NCBI GenBank assembly: GCA_039193455.1
Contig: JBCCWO010000014.1
Span: forward strand, 1-64,000
Direction: 5' to 3'
Origin: JBCBGF01 sp039193455
Lineage (GTDB): Bacteria > Pseudomonadota > Alphaproteobacteria > Rhodobacterales > Rhodobacteraceae
DNA length: 64,000 nucleotides
The notes below the pieces were generated by a model. That model was not told where the DNA came from, did not search any database, and worked only from the letters and a program-made list of their open reading frames with translations. The stretch's first letter is position 1. Each line of letters begins with the position of its first letter. Of this stretch, positions 1 to 7,505 are shown in pieces. Position numbers and translations under genes: made by a program.

Positions 1-1016
1 AAGCCGAGGGCGGCGGAGGTTTCCATCTCGGACGAGAAGCTGGCGTCGTTCAGGGCGAGTTTTTCGATGGCGTCGCGCAGGTCCTCGAACTCGGCATTGT
101 CGACGGGGAAGAGGCCGCAGAAGACAACAGGCTGCGAGGGTTTGAAGCCGGGGAGCGCGGCGGGCGTGGGCTTTTTCTCATGCGTGATCGTGTCGCCCAC
201 GCGGGTGTCGCGGACCTGTTTGATGCTGGCCGTCAGCACGCCGATCTCGCCCGGGCCCAGTTCGGCGATATCGGTCATCTGGGGGCGCAGGACGGCGAGC
301 CGGTCAATCCCGTATTTCGCGCCGGTCTGCATCATCTTGATCTGGTCGCCCTTGCGGATCACCCCGTCGATCACGCGGATCATGACGACGACGCCCAGAT
401 AGGGGTCGTACCAACTGTCCACGAGCATCGCCTTCAGCGGCGCGTCGCGGTCGCCCGTTGGCGCGGGCAGGCGTTGCACGATCGCCTCGAGCACATCGGG
501 GATGCCGATCCCGGTCTTGGCGCTGATCTGCACCGCGTCGGTCGCGTCGATGCCGATCACATCCTCGATCTGTTCGCTGACCCGGTCGATATCCGCCGCG
601 GGCAGGTCAATCTTGTTCAGGACCGGGACGATTTCGTGGTCGGCCTCGATCGCCTGATAGACATTGGCGAGCGTCTGCGCCTCGACCCCCTGGGAGGCGT
701 CGACCACCAGAAGCGAGCCTTCGACCGCCTGCATCGAGCGGCTGACCTCATAGGCGAAGTCCACGTGGCCGGGCGTGTCGATCAGGTTGAGAATATAGGT
801 CTGACCATCCTGCGCGGGGTATTCGATCCGCACGGTGTTGGCCTTGATGGTGATCCCGCGCTCGCGCTCGATATCCATGCTGTCGAGGATCTGCTCCTGC
901 ATGTCCCGCGCGGCGACCGTGCCGGTGAGCTGGATCAGCCGGTCGGCAAGCGTCGATTTCCCGTGGTCGATATGGGCGACGATGGAGAAATTGCGGATCT
1001 GGGCGAGCGTTGTCAT
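1..1016 (-). CDS. lepA: Elongation factor 4 (LepA), 5' part; gene runs off the window edge
   Basis: This translational GTPase back-translocates stalled ribosomes on the cytoplasmic side. The visible N-terminal 338 codons begin MTTLAQIRNFSIVAHIDHGKST, with the G1 loop AHIDHGKST, the G3 motif DTPGHVDF and the G4 motif NKIDLP in order, followed by the domain II beta-barrel (KAMLVDSWYDPYLGVV). The HGKST, EYPAQDG and MQTGAKYGIDRL-type stretches separate LepA from EF-G and EF-Tu. The ATG at 1016-1014 is the natural start because it sits directly before the conserved TTLAQIRNFSIVAHIDHG block. The family is usually about 600 residues, so a little over half is present and the C-terminal LepA-specific domain lies outside the window. 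The gene next to it on the same strand has a different base composition. Confidence 0.97.
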   Translation of the reverse strand, partial: MTTLAQIRNFSIVAHIDHGKSTLADRLIQLTGTVAARDMQEQILDSMDIERERGITIKANTVRIEYPAQDGQTYILNLIDTPGHVDFAYEVSRSMQAVEGSLLVVDASQGVEAQTLANVYQAIEADHEIVPVLNKIDLPAADIDRVSEQIEDVIGIDATDAVQISAKTGIGIPDVLEAIVQRLPAPTGDRDAPLKAMLVDSWYDPYLGVVVMIRVIDGVIRKGDQIKMMQTGAKYGIDRLAVLRPQMTDIAELGPGEIGVLTASIKQVRDTRVGDTITHEKKPTPAALPGFKPSQPVVFCGLFPVDNAEFEDLRDAIEKLALNDASFSSEMETSAALG

Positions 1017-1080
1017 GGTGGGGGATATGAGGCACGCAAACAGTCTTGGCAAGCCGCGTGCCCAACCATGCAAACTGCGT

Positions 1081-2430
1081 TCAAAAAGCCTCAGCCTCTA
1101 AAGATATGGCGTCGGTCGAAACATCAGCAGGCCCGGTCTCATCCTTGATCTTGGGTGGTTTCTTCTTCCACGCTACGAGCTTCGACCCTACCGTTCGGTA
1201 GAAGTCAGGAACAAACTGTTCGAGATCGGAGATGAAGTTCACCTGCTGGGCAAACCGCGCACCTATTCTGCGCGAGAGAAACACTTCAAAAGAGTGCACT
1301 GTCAGATGTTCCTTTCCTTCAGAAGCAAGATCAACGTTTTCCTTCAGGGCACTGACAGAATGGATCGTTGCTTCGCTTGTGCCGGGCCAAAGCAGCCGAA
1401 CAAATGTGTCTTCGGGCACCTCACCGCTCAGTTGCCTTAGGAGCCAGTTAACGCGCGCTTTGGTTGACCGGCGATCATCCGGCGCACGAAGTTGCAAGCC
1501 AACGTCGATTGTGCGGCGCCTTAAGTCACAGGAAATCCGAAGTGGCGCGGCGGCATCAGGAATGACGATTTCGCTCTCAAGCGCATAGGTTTCGCGAAGC
1601 CGCGCGAGCTCTGCCTTTTGTCGTAGACAGGGGTCCCTCATGTGTTTTTTTGGCATCCTCTCGGTCACGAACGTCTCGGTGAGCCTGCTTAGAATGAGCG
1701 TCAAATCTCTGGTCTCTTGGTGCCAGGCGCCGACGACCTCTAGCGCCTCTTCTGACTTTTGAGGAATGACACCACCGGTGGATACCAGTTTGTTGAGATC
1801 GGACCACGCTTTTGGCATGCGTGTGAACCCTTTGACCCCGGTGCTCTCGTGGCTCAGGAAACGGCGCAGTTCGTTGAGGAGCACCTCTTGGTCTGGATCG
1901 GCCACCTCGCCCTGCGACAATAGCAGATCGGCGGCCGTCAGCACATGCATCCAACTCCAGTGAAAGACCGGTACTTTCGATTTACTCTTGCGGATTTCGG
2001 GATCGGGGTGGCGGTTCGGCGTGGTTGCAAATTGGTTTGATATCGTGAGGACACAGTCGATCCCGACCTCTTTGGCAAGTACACGATATCTTTCGACCTG
2101 CTCCGCGCGCACCGTCGCGTTTCCGATCTTCGCTTCTATTAGAACACGCCACTCCCGCTTACCTACTCGCACGACCAAGAGCCCATCCGGGCGGTCGCCA
2201 GACCCGGCCTTGTCCTTCTTGAGAACGATCTCAGTGTAAGCGTCAACCTGCGCGCGCGACCCGATGCGTTGACCGAGGTCAGACAAAAGAACGGCCCCGA
2301 ACTCGTGGATACGGGCTATGCAAGACAGAAGAACGGACGTCGCTCTTCCTTCGTGCGAAGTGACGGAGAGGACCGGGAAAAGGCGCGCGCGTTCGCCTTG
2401 GATAAGATAGTCAGGAAGATATTCAGTCAC
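1081..2430 (-). CDS. PD-(D/E)XK nuclease-like protein of unknown role
   Basis: I do not recognise a named family. With the reading frame extended to a GTG at 2472 (463 codons), residues 95-96 are PD, residues 113-115 are E-A-K and residues 125-129 are Q-V-E-R-Y. This is the PD...ExK plus QxxxY arrangement of RecB/Cas4-like nucleases, with an upstream Glu at 81. The remaining 330 residues are predicted mixed alpha/beta with no membrane segment or signal. I prefer the GTG at 2430 (449 codons) because GGAG lies 8 nt upstream, at 2442-2439. The in-frame GTG at 2472 has no clear ribosome binding site, and the stretch between holds an AT-rich run. By eye the gene is clearly lower in GC than its neighbours and it stands alone beside lepA, which suggests acquisition. 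A solitary defence or repair nuclease is possible, but nothing proves it. Confidence 0.75.
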   Translation of the reverse strand: MTEYLPDYLIQGERARLFPVLSVTSHEGRATSVLLSCIARIHEFGAVLLSDLGQRIGSRAQVDAYTEIVLKKDKAGSGDRPDGLLVVRVGKREWRVLIEAKIGNATVRAEQVERYRVLAKEVGIDCVLTISNQFATTPNRHPDPEIRKSKSKVPVFHWSWMHVLTAADLLLSQGEVADPDQEVLLNELRRFLSHESTGVKGFTRMPKAWSDLNKLVSTGGVIPQKSEEALEVVGAWHQETRDLTLILSRLTETFVTERMPKKHMRDPCLRQKAELARLRETYALESEIVIPDAAAPLRISCDLRRRTIDVGLQLRAPDDRRSTKARVNWLLRQLSGEVPEDTFVRLLWPGTSEATIHSVSALKENVDLASEGKEHLTVHSFEVFLSRRIGARFAQQVNFISDLEQFVPDFYRTVGSKLVAWKKKPPKIKDETGPADVSTDAISLEAEAF

Positions 2431-2548
2431 GTTGAAGGCTCCAAAAAATAAATTGGCCCCCACCGAGATCACTCTATCCAGGGTTGTTTACACTACCAAG
2501 CCTCCTCTCGATCGATCCAATAGGGTTTGTTGCCTTCCGGTAACCCCC

Positions 2549-4333
2549 TCACAATAACAACAACACCACCAACAGCATCGCGCCCATGCCTCCGCCGCCG
2601 CCGGCGGCGGCTGCGACCGCCTCGGCCATGTCGGGATCGCTGTCGTCGGGGTCGGGCGGGATCTCAGCGGTGGCGTCCACTTCGGGCAGGGGCAAGGGGT
2701 CAAGGTCCAGCGCCGGGGCGTCGGACCATCCGGCGATTTCGGCCTCGCCCGCGGCCGTCTTGGCAAAGGCCAGTCGCACGATCTCATGCGGGCTATCGAG
2801 CGCCACACCAAGGCCGTCTGCGGTGAGTGTTGGCGTGACCGCCTCGCGGAGGCCCATGGCATAGGCGTCGGCTTCGGGGCTTTCATCGACGGCCGGGTTG
2901 TCGGGGATGCCGAAGATCGCCTTCCAGTCGTCGGGCGTTTCGCTGGTCAGGCGCTCGGCATGGACGCTGCGCAGCCCGGACCCGAGCCCGTCGAGGTCCA
3001 GCACGATATCGCCCGGCGGCGTCTGACCGGCGGCGAGGAACACCACCAGCTTGTCTTCGTTTTCAAAGCCGTAGAGCGTCAGCGGATCGTTCGGGTCATA
3101 CGCCTTTTGCGCGGCAAGCACGTGGGCGTCTTCCACGCTTTCATAGATCATGCGCATCATCTCGGCGCCCACGAAGGGATAGTCTTCGCCCTCCTCGCGC
3201 CAGCTGAGCGCGCCGGGATGCGGCGAGTCGATGCCATAGACCGCGCCTGCGTCCATGCCCGCCTCGGCATAACTTGCGAAGCTTTCCAACAGATAGGCCG
3301 CGTGTTCCTGCCCGTAGGCGGCGGTGCTGAGGTAATCCTGCCAGAACCGCTCAAACGCCGTGTCGGTGCGGCCGGTCAGATCGATGCTGCCCGGATCGAT
3401 GTCGTTGCCGCGCGCGGCCTCTTCGTCGACATAGAGATCCAGCGCGCCGTTGCGGGTGAGCGTGACGGTGTTCCAGGCCGAGACAAATAGGTTGGGGGTA
3501 TCGCCGCCGGCATCGCCCACCTCCTCTTCCCAGGCCGAGACGATGTCGGACAGCTCGGCCATCCGCGGGTCGATCCCCTGGGGCTGGAAGGCAAAGCGGT
3601 GGTGGATGATCATGTCGACATTGGCCAGCGCGGCGTCCGACATCTCGCCCCGGATCGCGGCGTCTTCGGCAAGGGTTTTCCCGGCCTGCACCGAAATCAC
3701 GACATCGGCGCCGGTGGTGTTGATGGTCGGATCGTTCAGCGCATTGGCAATCTCACCCACCATGAGGTCGGCGATCTCACCATATACGGTGGCCTTGCCC
3801 GGGCCCGTGAAGTTCGCGAAATACTCGCTGCCGATTTCCAGGATCATCGGTTCGGGCAACGCGCCGAACGAGCCGCCCAGAAGATCGGCGAGAAACCCCT
3901 GTAGATCGACCTGGAGCGTGCCCAGATCGCCGACATAGCGGGCCGTCGGCAGGATGACCGAAAGCGCGGCGTCTTGGTCATTGGCCAGGGCCATCATGTC
4001 GGACAGGCCGGGCTTGTTCGTGGCCGGGTTGTAGAGATCGTCAAACTCGAACCCGAAGCGGTCCTCGCGGGTTTCGGCCAGCGTTCCGCCCGGCCAAACG
4101 ATCATCCCGAGATCGAGATCATTGGTCTGGTCCAGGAAACGGTTTTCGTTGTTGTAGCTGATGTAGCGCGCTCCGAAGCTGAGATTCGTCAGCGGTTCAG
4201 ACGGTTGCGCATAGGCTGCGGAGCCGGATTCGAGTTGAAAATTCAATGGCATAAAAAGCGCCCACTGGTAACCCACCAAAACACATACGTATTTTACCGC
4301 GCCTGCCGCTTTGTCGCCCCCTGATTGACACAT
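2549..4333 (-). CDS. TIM-barrel glycoside-hydrolase-like protein with Gly-rich hydrophobic C-terminus
   Basis: A 594-residue protein without a confident family. The central part has the alternating strand/helix rhythm of a clan-A glycoside hydrolase barrel. Examples are GMIVWPGGTLAE, LSVILPTARYVGD, MILEIGSEYFANF (a possible acid/base Glu), IIHHRFAF, LFVSAWN and AGAVYGIDSPHPGALSW. A smaller C-terminal beta-type region follows. The extreme C-terminus is acidic/Pro-rich (PPDPDDSDPD), then AVAAAAGGGGGMGAMLL and a short Leu/Val run that ends exactly at the stop codon. This resembles a C-terminal sorting or anchoring tail but lacks the usual basic end. An N-terminal signal is not obvious. The start could also be Met28 at 4252 (MPLNFQLESG), and neither start has a strong ribosome binding site. 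I infer secretion or surface attachment; the substrate is unknown. Confidence 0.8.
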   Translation of the reverse strand: MCQSGGDKAAGAVKYVCVLVGYQWALFMPLNFQLESGSAAYAQPSEPLTNLSFGARYISYNNENRFLDQTNDLDLGMIVWPGGTLAETREDRFGFEFDDLYNPATNKPGLSDMMALANDQDAALSVILPTARYVGDLGTLQVDLQGFLADLLGGSFGALPEPMILEIGSEYFANFTGPGKATVYGEIADLMVGEIANALNDPTINTTGADVVISVQAGKTLAEDAAIRGEMSDAALANVDMIIHHRFAFQPQGIDPRMAELSDIVSAWEEEVGDAGGDTPNLFVSAWNTVTLTRNGALDLYVDEEAARGNDIDPGSIDLTGRTDTAFERFWQDYLSTAAYGQEHAAYLLESFASYAEAGMDAGAVYGIDSPHPGALSWREEGEDYPFVGAEMMRMIYESVEDAHVLAAQKAYDPNDPLTLYGFENEDKLVVFLAAGQTPPGDIVLDLDGLGSGLRSVHAERLTSETPDDWKAIFGIPDNPAVDESPEADAYAMGLREAVTPTLTADGLGVALDSPHEIVRLAFAKTAAGEAEIAGWSDAPALDLDPLPLPEVDATAEIPPDPDDSDPDMAEAVAAAAGGGGGMGAMLLVVLLLL

Positions 4334-4459
4334 CGCCGCCGCATTTCGCCTGTGGCGCGAGCCGTTCCGGGGCCGGCGCGGGCCGCATTAATCCGTGGTT
4401 CAGACATGGATATTCCTTAATTCCCGATTACCCTTTGCGGGGTCATCAAGAGGTCGCGC

Positions 4460-4756
4460 ATGCGTTACGCCGCCATCGCCATCATTGCGGGTTTGCTGCC
4501 CGTGGCCGCCGCTGGGCAGTCGATCCAACAGGCGTGCCTGGCCGCCGGGCGAACGACCGACCCGGTTGTGTGCGCCTGCATTCAGGCCGCCGCGAACCGC
4601 ACGCTGACCGCGCGGGATCAAAAGCTGGCGGCCTCGTTCTTTGCCGATCCGTCGCTTGCGCAGGACATCCGCCGCTCGGACCGGCGGCGGCATGAGCGGT
4701 TTTGGGAACGCTACCGGAGCTTTGGCGAAACCGCCGAGACCTATTGCGACAGCTGA
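4460..4756 (+). CDS. Small secreted protein (Rhodobacterales family sometimes labelled arginine transporter)
   Basis: 98 residues with an N-terminal signal peptide (MRYAAIAIIAGLLPVAAAGQ) and a compact mature part holding three cysteines before the C-terminus (QQAC, VCACI) and one near the end (TYCDS). The pattern CACIQAAAN...LTARDQKLAASFFADP...RRSDRRRHERFWERYRSFG is one I recall in small periplasmic proteins of Rhodobacteraceae that automatic pipelines call arginine transporter. A length of about 80 residues after cleavage makes a transport function implausible. GAGG lies just before the ATG. The 3' end overlaps the convergent phosphatase gene by 16 bp. Its function is unknown; the paired cysteines suggest a disulfide-stabilised helical bundle in the periplasm. 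Confidence 0.8.
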   Translation: MRYAAIAIIAGLLPVAAAGQSIQQACLAAGRTTDPVVCACIQAAANRTLTARDQKLAASFFADPSLAQDIRRSDRRRHERFWERYRSFGETAETYCDS

Positions 4757-5196
4757 GCGATCAGGCCCCCGGCCGCGTCTTCGATCAGATCAAGCGCGCC
4801 TTCGAAATCGCGTGTGTAGTACGGGTCGGGCACGTCGCGCGGCGCATTTCCTGAGCCATGCGACAGAAACAGCGTGACCGGCGTGGCATTGCCCGGCGGG
4901 CGGAGCGTTTCGATGTTTTCGAGGTTTGACTGATCCATCGCTACGATGTGGTCGAACCGGTCGAAGTCGGCAGGAGTGACCTGCCGGGCGCGCAGGGGCG
5001 CCAGGTCATAGCCCCGGGCCTTTCCGGCGGCGATGGCGGGCCCGTAGGGCGGGTTCCCGATATGCCAGTCGCTGGTCCCGGCGCTGTCGAGCGTGACGGG
5101 CAGACCGGCAGTTTCGGCCATATTGCGCATCACCGCCTCGGCCGTGGGCGAGCGGCAAATGTTCCCTAGACAGACGAACAGGACAGAGGTGGTCAC
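4741..5196 (-). CDS. Low-molecular-weight protein-tyrosine phosphatase
   Basis: A 151-residue cytoplasmic phosphatase. The signature CX5R loop is at residues 9-15 (CLGNICR) followed by SPTAEAV. The general-acid Asp lies in VPDPYY near residue 125, the usual position for the class. This family dephosphorylates tyrosine on proteins such as BY-kinases of exopolysaccharide systems, but no kinase or polysaccharide genes are nearby, so the partner cannot be inferred. An arsenate reductase role is less likely because the sequence keeps the DPYY element typical of the phosphatases. It is transcribed divergently from the sirtuin gene, with a gap of about 40 bp. Confidence 0.92.
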   Translation of the reverse strand: MTTSVLFVCLGNICRSPTAEAVMRNMAETAGLPVTLDSAGTSDWHIGNPPYGPAIAAGKARGYDLAPLRARQVTPADFDRFDHIVAMDQSNLENIETLRPPGNATPVTLFLSHGSGNAPRDVPDPYYTRDFEGALDLIEDAAGGLIAQLSQ

Positions 5197-5237
5197 GGGC
5201 GGGCCTTTCGCGGATGGTGGGGGCGAGGATAGGTGCG

Positions 5238-5963
5238 ATGGACAAGATTGTCATTTTGACCGGTGCGGGTGTGTCGGCCGAGAGCGGGCTGGGCACGTTT
5301 CGCGACGTGGGGGGCCTTTGGGATCAGTATGATCTGGAAGAGGTTGCGACGCCCGAGGGGTATGCCCGCAACCCTGCGCTGGTCCATGAATTCTATAACG
5401 CCCGCCGCGCCAATTGCCTGACCGCGGCGCCCAATGCCGCGCATTATGCGCTGGCGCGGTTGCAGGATGCCTGGCCCGGCATGGTGACGATCGTGACCCA
5501 GAACGTCGACGACCTGCACGAGCGGGCTGGCAGCGCCGGGGTGATCCATATGCATGGCGAGTTGCTGCGCGCGCTTTGCGCAAGCTGCGCGCATCGCTGG
5601 GACGCACCGCCAGCGATGGATCCCGGCACCCGTTGCCCTGCCTGCGGCAACACCACGGCCCGGCCCGATGTCGTGTGGTTCGGCGAGATTCCGTATCAGA
5701 TGGAGCGGATCGGGGCGCTTTTGGCCGAGGCCGACCAATTCGTTGCAATCGGGACGTCGGGGACAGTCTATCCGGCCGCGGGATTTGTGGCCGAGGCCCG
5801 GCAGGCCGGAGCACGCACGCTTGAGATGTCGCTGGAGCCCTCGGAGGTCTGGCATCTGTTTGACGAGGCGGTGGCCGGGCCCGCGACCGAGACTGTGGTC
5901 GCCTGGGTGGCCAGCCATTTGGGTGAGGCGCGCCCGGCGGGATCGCAGGGCGCGCCCGGGTAA
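5238..5963 (+). CDS. cobB: NAD-dependent protein deacylase, sirtuin (CobB type)
   Basis: It removes acyl groups from protein lysines using NAD+, giving nicotinamide and O-acyl-ADP-ribose. Visible motifs are GAGVSAESGLGTFRD (residues 9-23, NAD loop), TQNVDDLHERAG (88-98), catalytic His106 in HMHGEL, and four zinc cysteines (C114-x2-C117 and C133-x2-C136). Tyr53 and Arg56 (FYNARR) form the YxxR pair known from sirtuins that prefer succinyl/malonyl lysine, so desuccinylase activity is likely in addition to deacetylation. The ATG at 5238 is chosen because GAGGATAGG precedes it and the protein then begins at the first strand of the Rossmann fold. No CoA ligase is adjacent. Confidence 0.95.
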   Translation: MDKIVILTGAGVSAESGLGTFRDVGGLWDQYDLEEVATPEGYARNPALVHEFYNARRANCLTAAPNAAHYALARLQDAWPGMVTIVTQNVDDLHERAGSAGVIHMHGELLRALCASCAHRWDAPPAMDPGTRCPACGNTTARPDVVWFGEIPYQMERIGALLAEADQFVAIGTSGTVYPAAGFVAEARQAGARTLEMSLEPSEVWHLFDEAVAGPATETVVAWVASHLGEARPAGSQGAPG

Positions 5964-5967
5964 GCCA

Positions 5968-6462
5968 TCAATTGGACTTGTGCGCCCCGTGGTCGTGGCC
6001 GGCATGTCCGCTATGCCCCTCGGGGCGGCGTTGCAGATCGACCGGGATTTCAACTGTCACATCGCCGGCCTGTTCGAATGTCAGGGTCACTTCGACCGTC
6101 TCGCCATCCAGCAGCGGTTGGGTCAGCCCCATGAACATCACGTGGTCACCGCCGCGCATCAGCATCGCCTTGCCCTGGGCCGGAACGGCAATGCCGTCCT
6201 TGACCTCGACCATGCGCATGATGCCATTGGCATCCTCGATATGGGTGTGGATCTCGACCCGCTGGGCCACACCCGAGGTGGCGGCGACCAACCGGTCGTC
6301 GACATCGGCGGCGTTCACGATGGTCATGAACGCCGCGCCCGAGGGCGAGGTCGGGGTCGACGCGCGGGCATAGGGGTCTTCGATTGTGATACCGCCTGCG
6401 AGTGCGGGCAGGGTCAGCAGGGCCGAGGCGCTGGCTGCGCAAAGGAGTGTCTTCAGAGACAT
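5968..6462 (-). CDS. Periplasmic copper chaperone PCu(A)C
   Basis: 164 residues with a cleavable signal (ASASALLTLPALA). It binds Cu(I) in the periplasm and delivers it to the CuA site of cytochrome c oxidase. The binding residues of the family are visible: His72/His74 (EIHTH), Met84 (IMRM), and the H107-V-M109 pair (GDHVMFMGL), with the conserved TSPSGAAFMTI stretch early on. The C-terminal tail is His-rich (GHSGHAGHDHGAH), a common extra metal-binding extension. The DUF2946-like gene lies directly upstream on the same strand, about 55 bp away from its end, and the two probably form one transcription unit. The stop lies only a few bases from the end of the convergent sirtuin gene. Confidence 0.93.
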   Translation of the reverse strand: MSLKTLLCAASASALLTLPALAGGITIEDPYARASTPTSPSGAAFMTIVNAADVDDRLVAATSGVAQRVEIHTHIEDANGIMRMVEVKDGIAVPAQGKAMLMRGGDHVMFMGLTQPLLDGETVEVTLTFEQAGDVTVEIPVDLQRRPEGHSGHAGHDHGAHKSN

Positions 6463-6516
6463 GGGTTTCGTCCTTCCAGAAGGGATCGTCTTTGTTGGGT
6501 TGGCTTTGAAAGACGA

Positions 6517-6861
6517 TTACGCCGGGGGTGCGCGGGCCCCGGGGCGGTAGACCCCGCCAACTGCTGTCGGCGCGGGGGTGTCGGGGCGTTGCGCCTGCCT
6601 GGAAGTCACCAGAGCGGCCGCCACGTCCGGTCCGGACACGCCAAGCGCCGCCATCGCCTTGAGCACGCAGTCGGGGCAGAAGTGCGGGGTGCCGGTGGGT
6701 TGGCCGTTTTCGTCGACATAAACGACGACAATCGCGTGGCCGGCGCAGATCACCATCTTGCCCGCTGCATCGGCCTGGCCCCGCGCGGCGCCGAAGGCCA
6801 CGCTGGTCAGCGCGATGATGAGGGCGAGCGCGAGGCCCGTGGATCTGCGGATCGTGTCCAT
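6517..6861 (-). CDS. DUF2946-like secreted Cys/His protein upstream of PCu(A)C
   Basis: 114 residues from Met at 6861, beginning MDTIRRSTGLALALIIALTS, which makes a good signal peptide. An in-frame ATG at 6927 would add 22 residues ahead of this signal and has no ribosome binding site. The mature part has C39, H42, H60 and a CPDC pair (62-65) around GQPTGTPHFCPDC. This layout is consistent with a small periplasmic metal-binding protein, and the family often sits in copper gene patches. It is transcribed with the copper chaperone gene downstream of it. A second, diverged copy lies at 8849-9211. The metal is not proven; copper is inferred from the neighbour. Confidence 0.75.
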   Translation of the reverse strand: MDTIRRSTGLALALIIALTSVAFGAARGQADAAGKMVICAGHAIVVVYVDENGQPTGTPHFCPDCVLKAMAALGVSGPDVAAALVTSRQAQRPDTPAPTAVGGVYRPGARAPPA

Positions 6862-6933
6862 CACCCGATGACTTAGGCTGCGCGCCCGGCAGAGCCAAGC
6901 AACAATCCGTTGCAGGCCCTTAGTCATAAAACG

Positions 6934-6960
6934 AAAAAGCCCGCCTAGGCGGCGGGCCTT
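6934..6960 (-). terminator. Rho-independent terminator of rpmB
   Basis: GCCCGCC (6939-6945) and GGCGGGC (6951-6957) form a 7-bp GC stem with a 5-nt loop. On the minus strand five T residues follow (6938-6934). It sits about 20 bp after the rpmB stop. Confidence 0.85.
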
Positions 6961-6982
6961 TCAGACAGTTCTGCCAATGGCG

Positions 6983-7267
6983 TCAGGCGGCCTGCGCCTT
7001 GGCGATGTCTTTCTTGATCTTCAGCGCATTGGGCGACAGATCGGCGTCCTTGGCCTTGGCCAGGAACGCATCGAGGCCACCCCGATGATCCACCGTGCGC
7101 AGCGCCGCGGACGACACGCGCAGTTTGAAGGTGCGGCCCAGCGTTTCCGACATCAGGCTGACATCGTTGAGGTTCGGCAGGAACCGGCGCTTGGTCTTGT
7201 TGTTGGCGTGGCTGACATTGTTGCCAACCATCGGGCCCTTTCCGGTCAGTTCGCAGCGGCGCGACAT
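6983..7267 (-). CDS. rpmB: 50S ribosomal protein L28
   Basis: A 94-residue component of the large ribosomal subunit. The sequence begins MSRRCELTGKGPMVGNNVSHANNKTKRRFLPNL, the hallmark of L28, and ends with the alphaproteobacterial Ala/Lys-rich tail. The ATG at 7267 is preceded by AGGATAG and matches the usual start; an upstream in-frame extension to 7330 is not credible. It is a monocistronic gene closed by a strong terminator, and the copper and PepSY genes on either side are functionally unrelated. Confidence 0.97.
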   Translation of the reverse strand: MSRRCELTGKGPMVGNNVSHANNKTKRRFLPNLNDVSLMSETLGRTFKLRVSSAALRTVDHRGGLDAFLAKAKDADLSPNALKIKKDIAKAQAA

Positions 7268-7471
7268 GGGTCTATCCTCGTCTCGATTTCGGTCGGAGCG
7301 GGCGCCCGGATGGCGTTTGCTCCAATACAAACGGGCACAGCCACCGCCGCGCCCTGGAATCCGTCAGCGGGGTTTAAGGCGCACCGGGCAACCCGTCAAG
7401 CGGGGAATCGAAGAGCGATACCGCGCGTCCCGGCTCGCTGTCATCTGGACGTTGGTAGGCCCCCGAGTTGG

Positions 7472-7502
7472 GGTCAGAGGCGGCCAAAGACCGCCTCTGA
7501 CC
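7472..7502 (-). terminator. Perfect 12-bp inverted repeat after the PepSY gene
   Basis: GGTCAGAGGCGG (7472-7483) is the exact reverse complement of CCGCCTCTGACC (7491-7502), with a 7-nt loop. It starts immediately past the stop codon of the PepSY gene. There is no clear U-run, so termination efficiency is uncertain; it may act as a 3' stabiliser. Confidence 0.6.
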
Positions 7503-7505
7503 AGC

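Noticed and set aside
4322..4360. TTGACA at 4325-4330 as a plus-strand promoter
   Set aside because: No -10 box at 16-18 bp; the next sequence is GC-rich.
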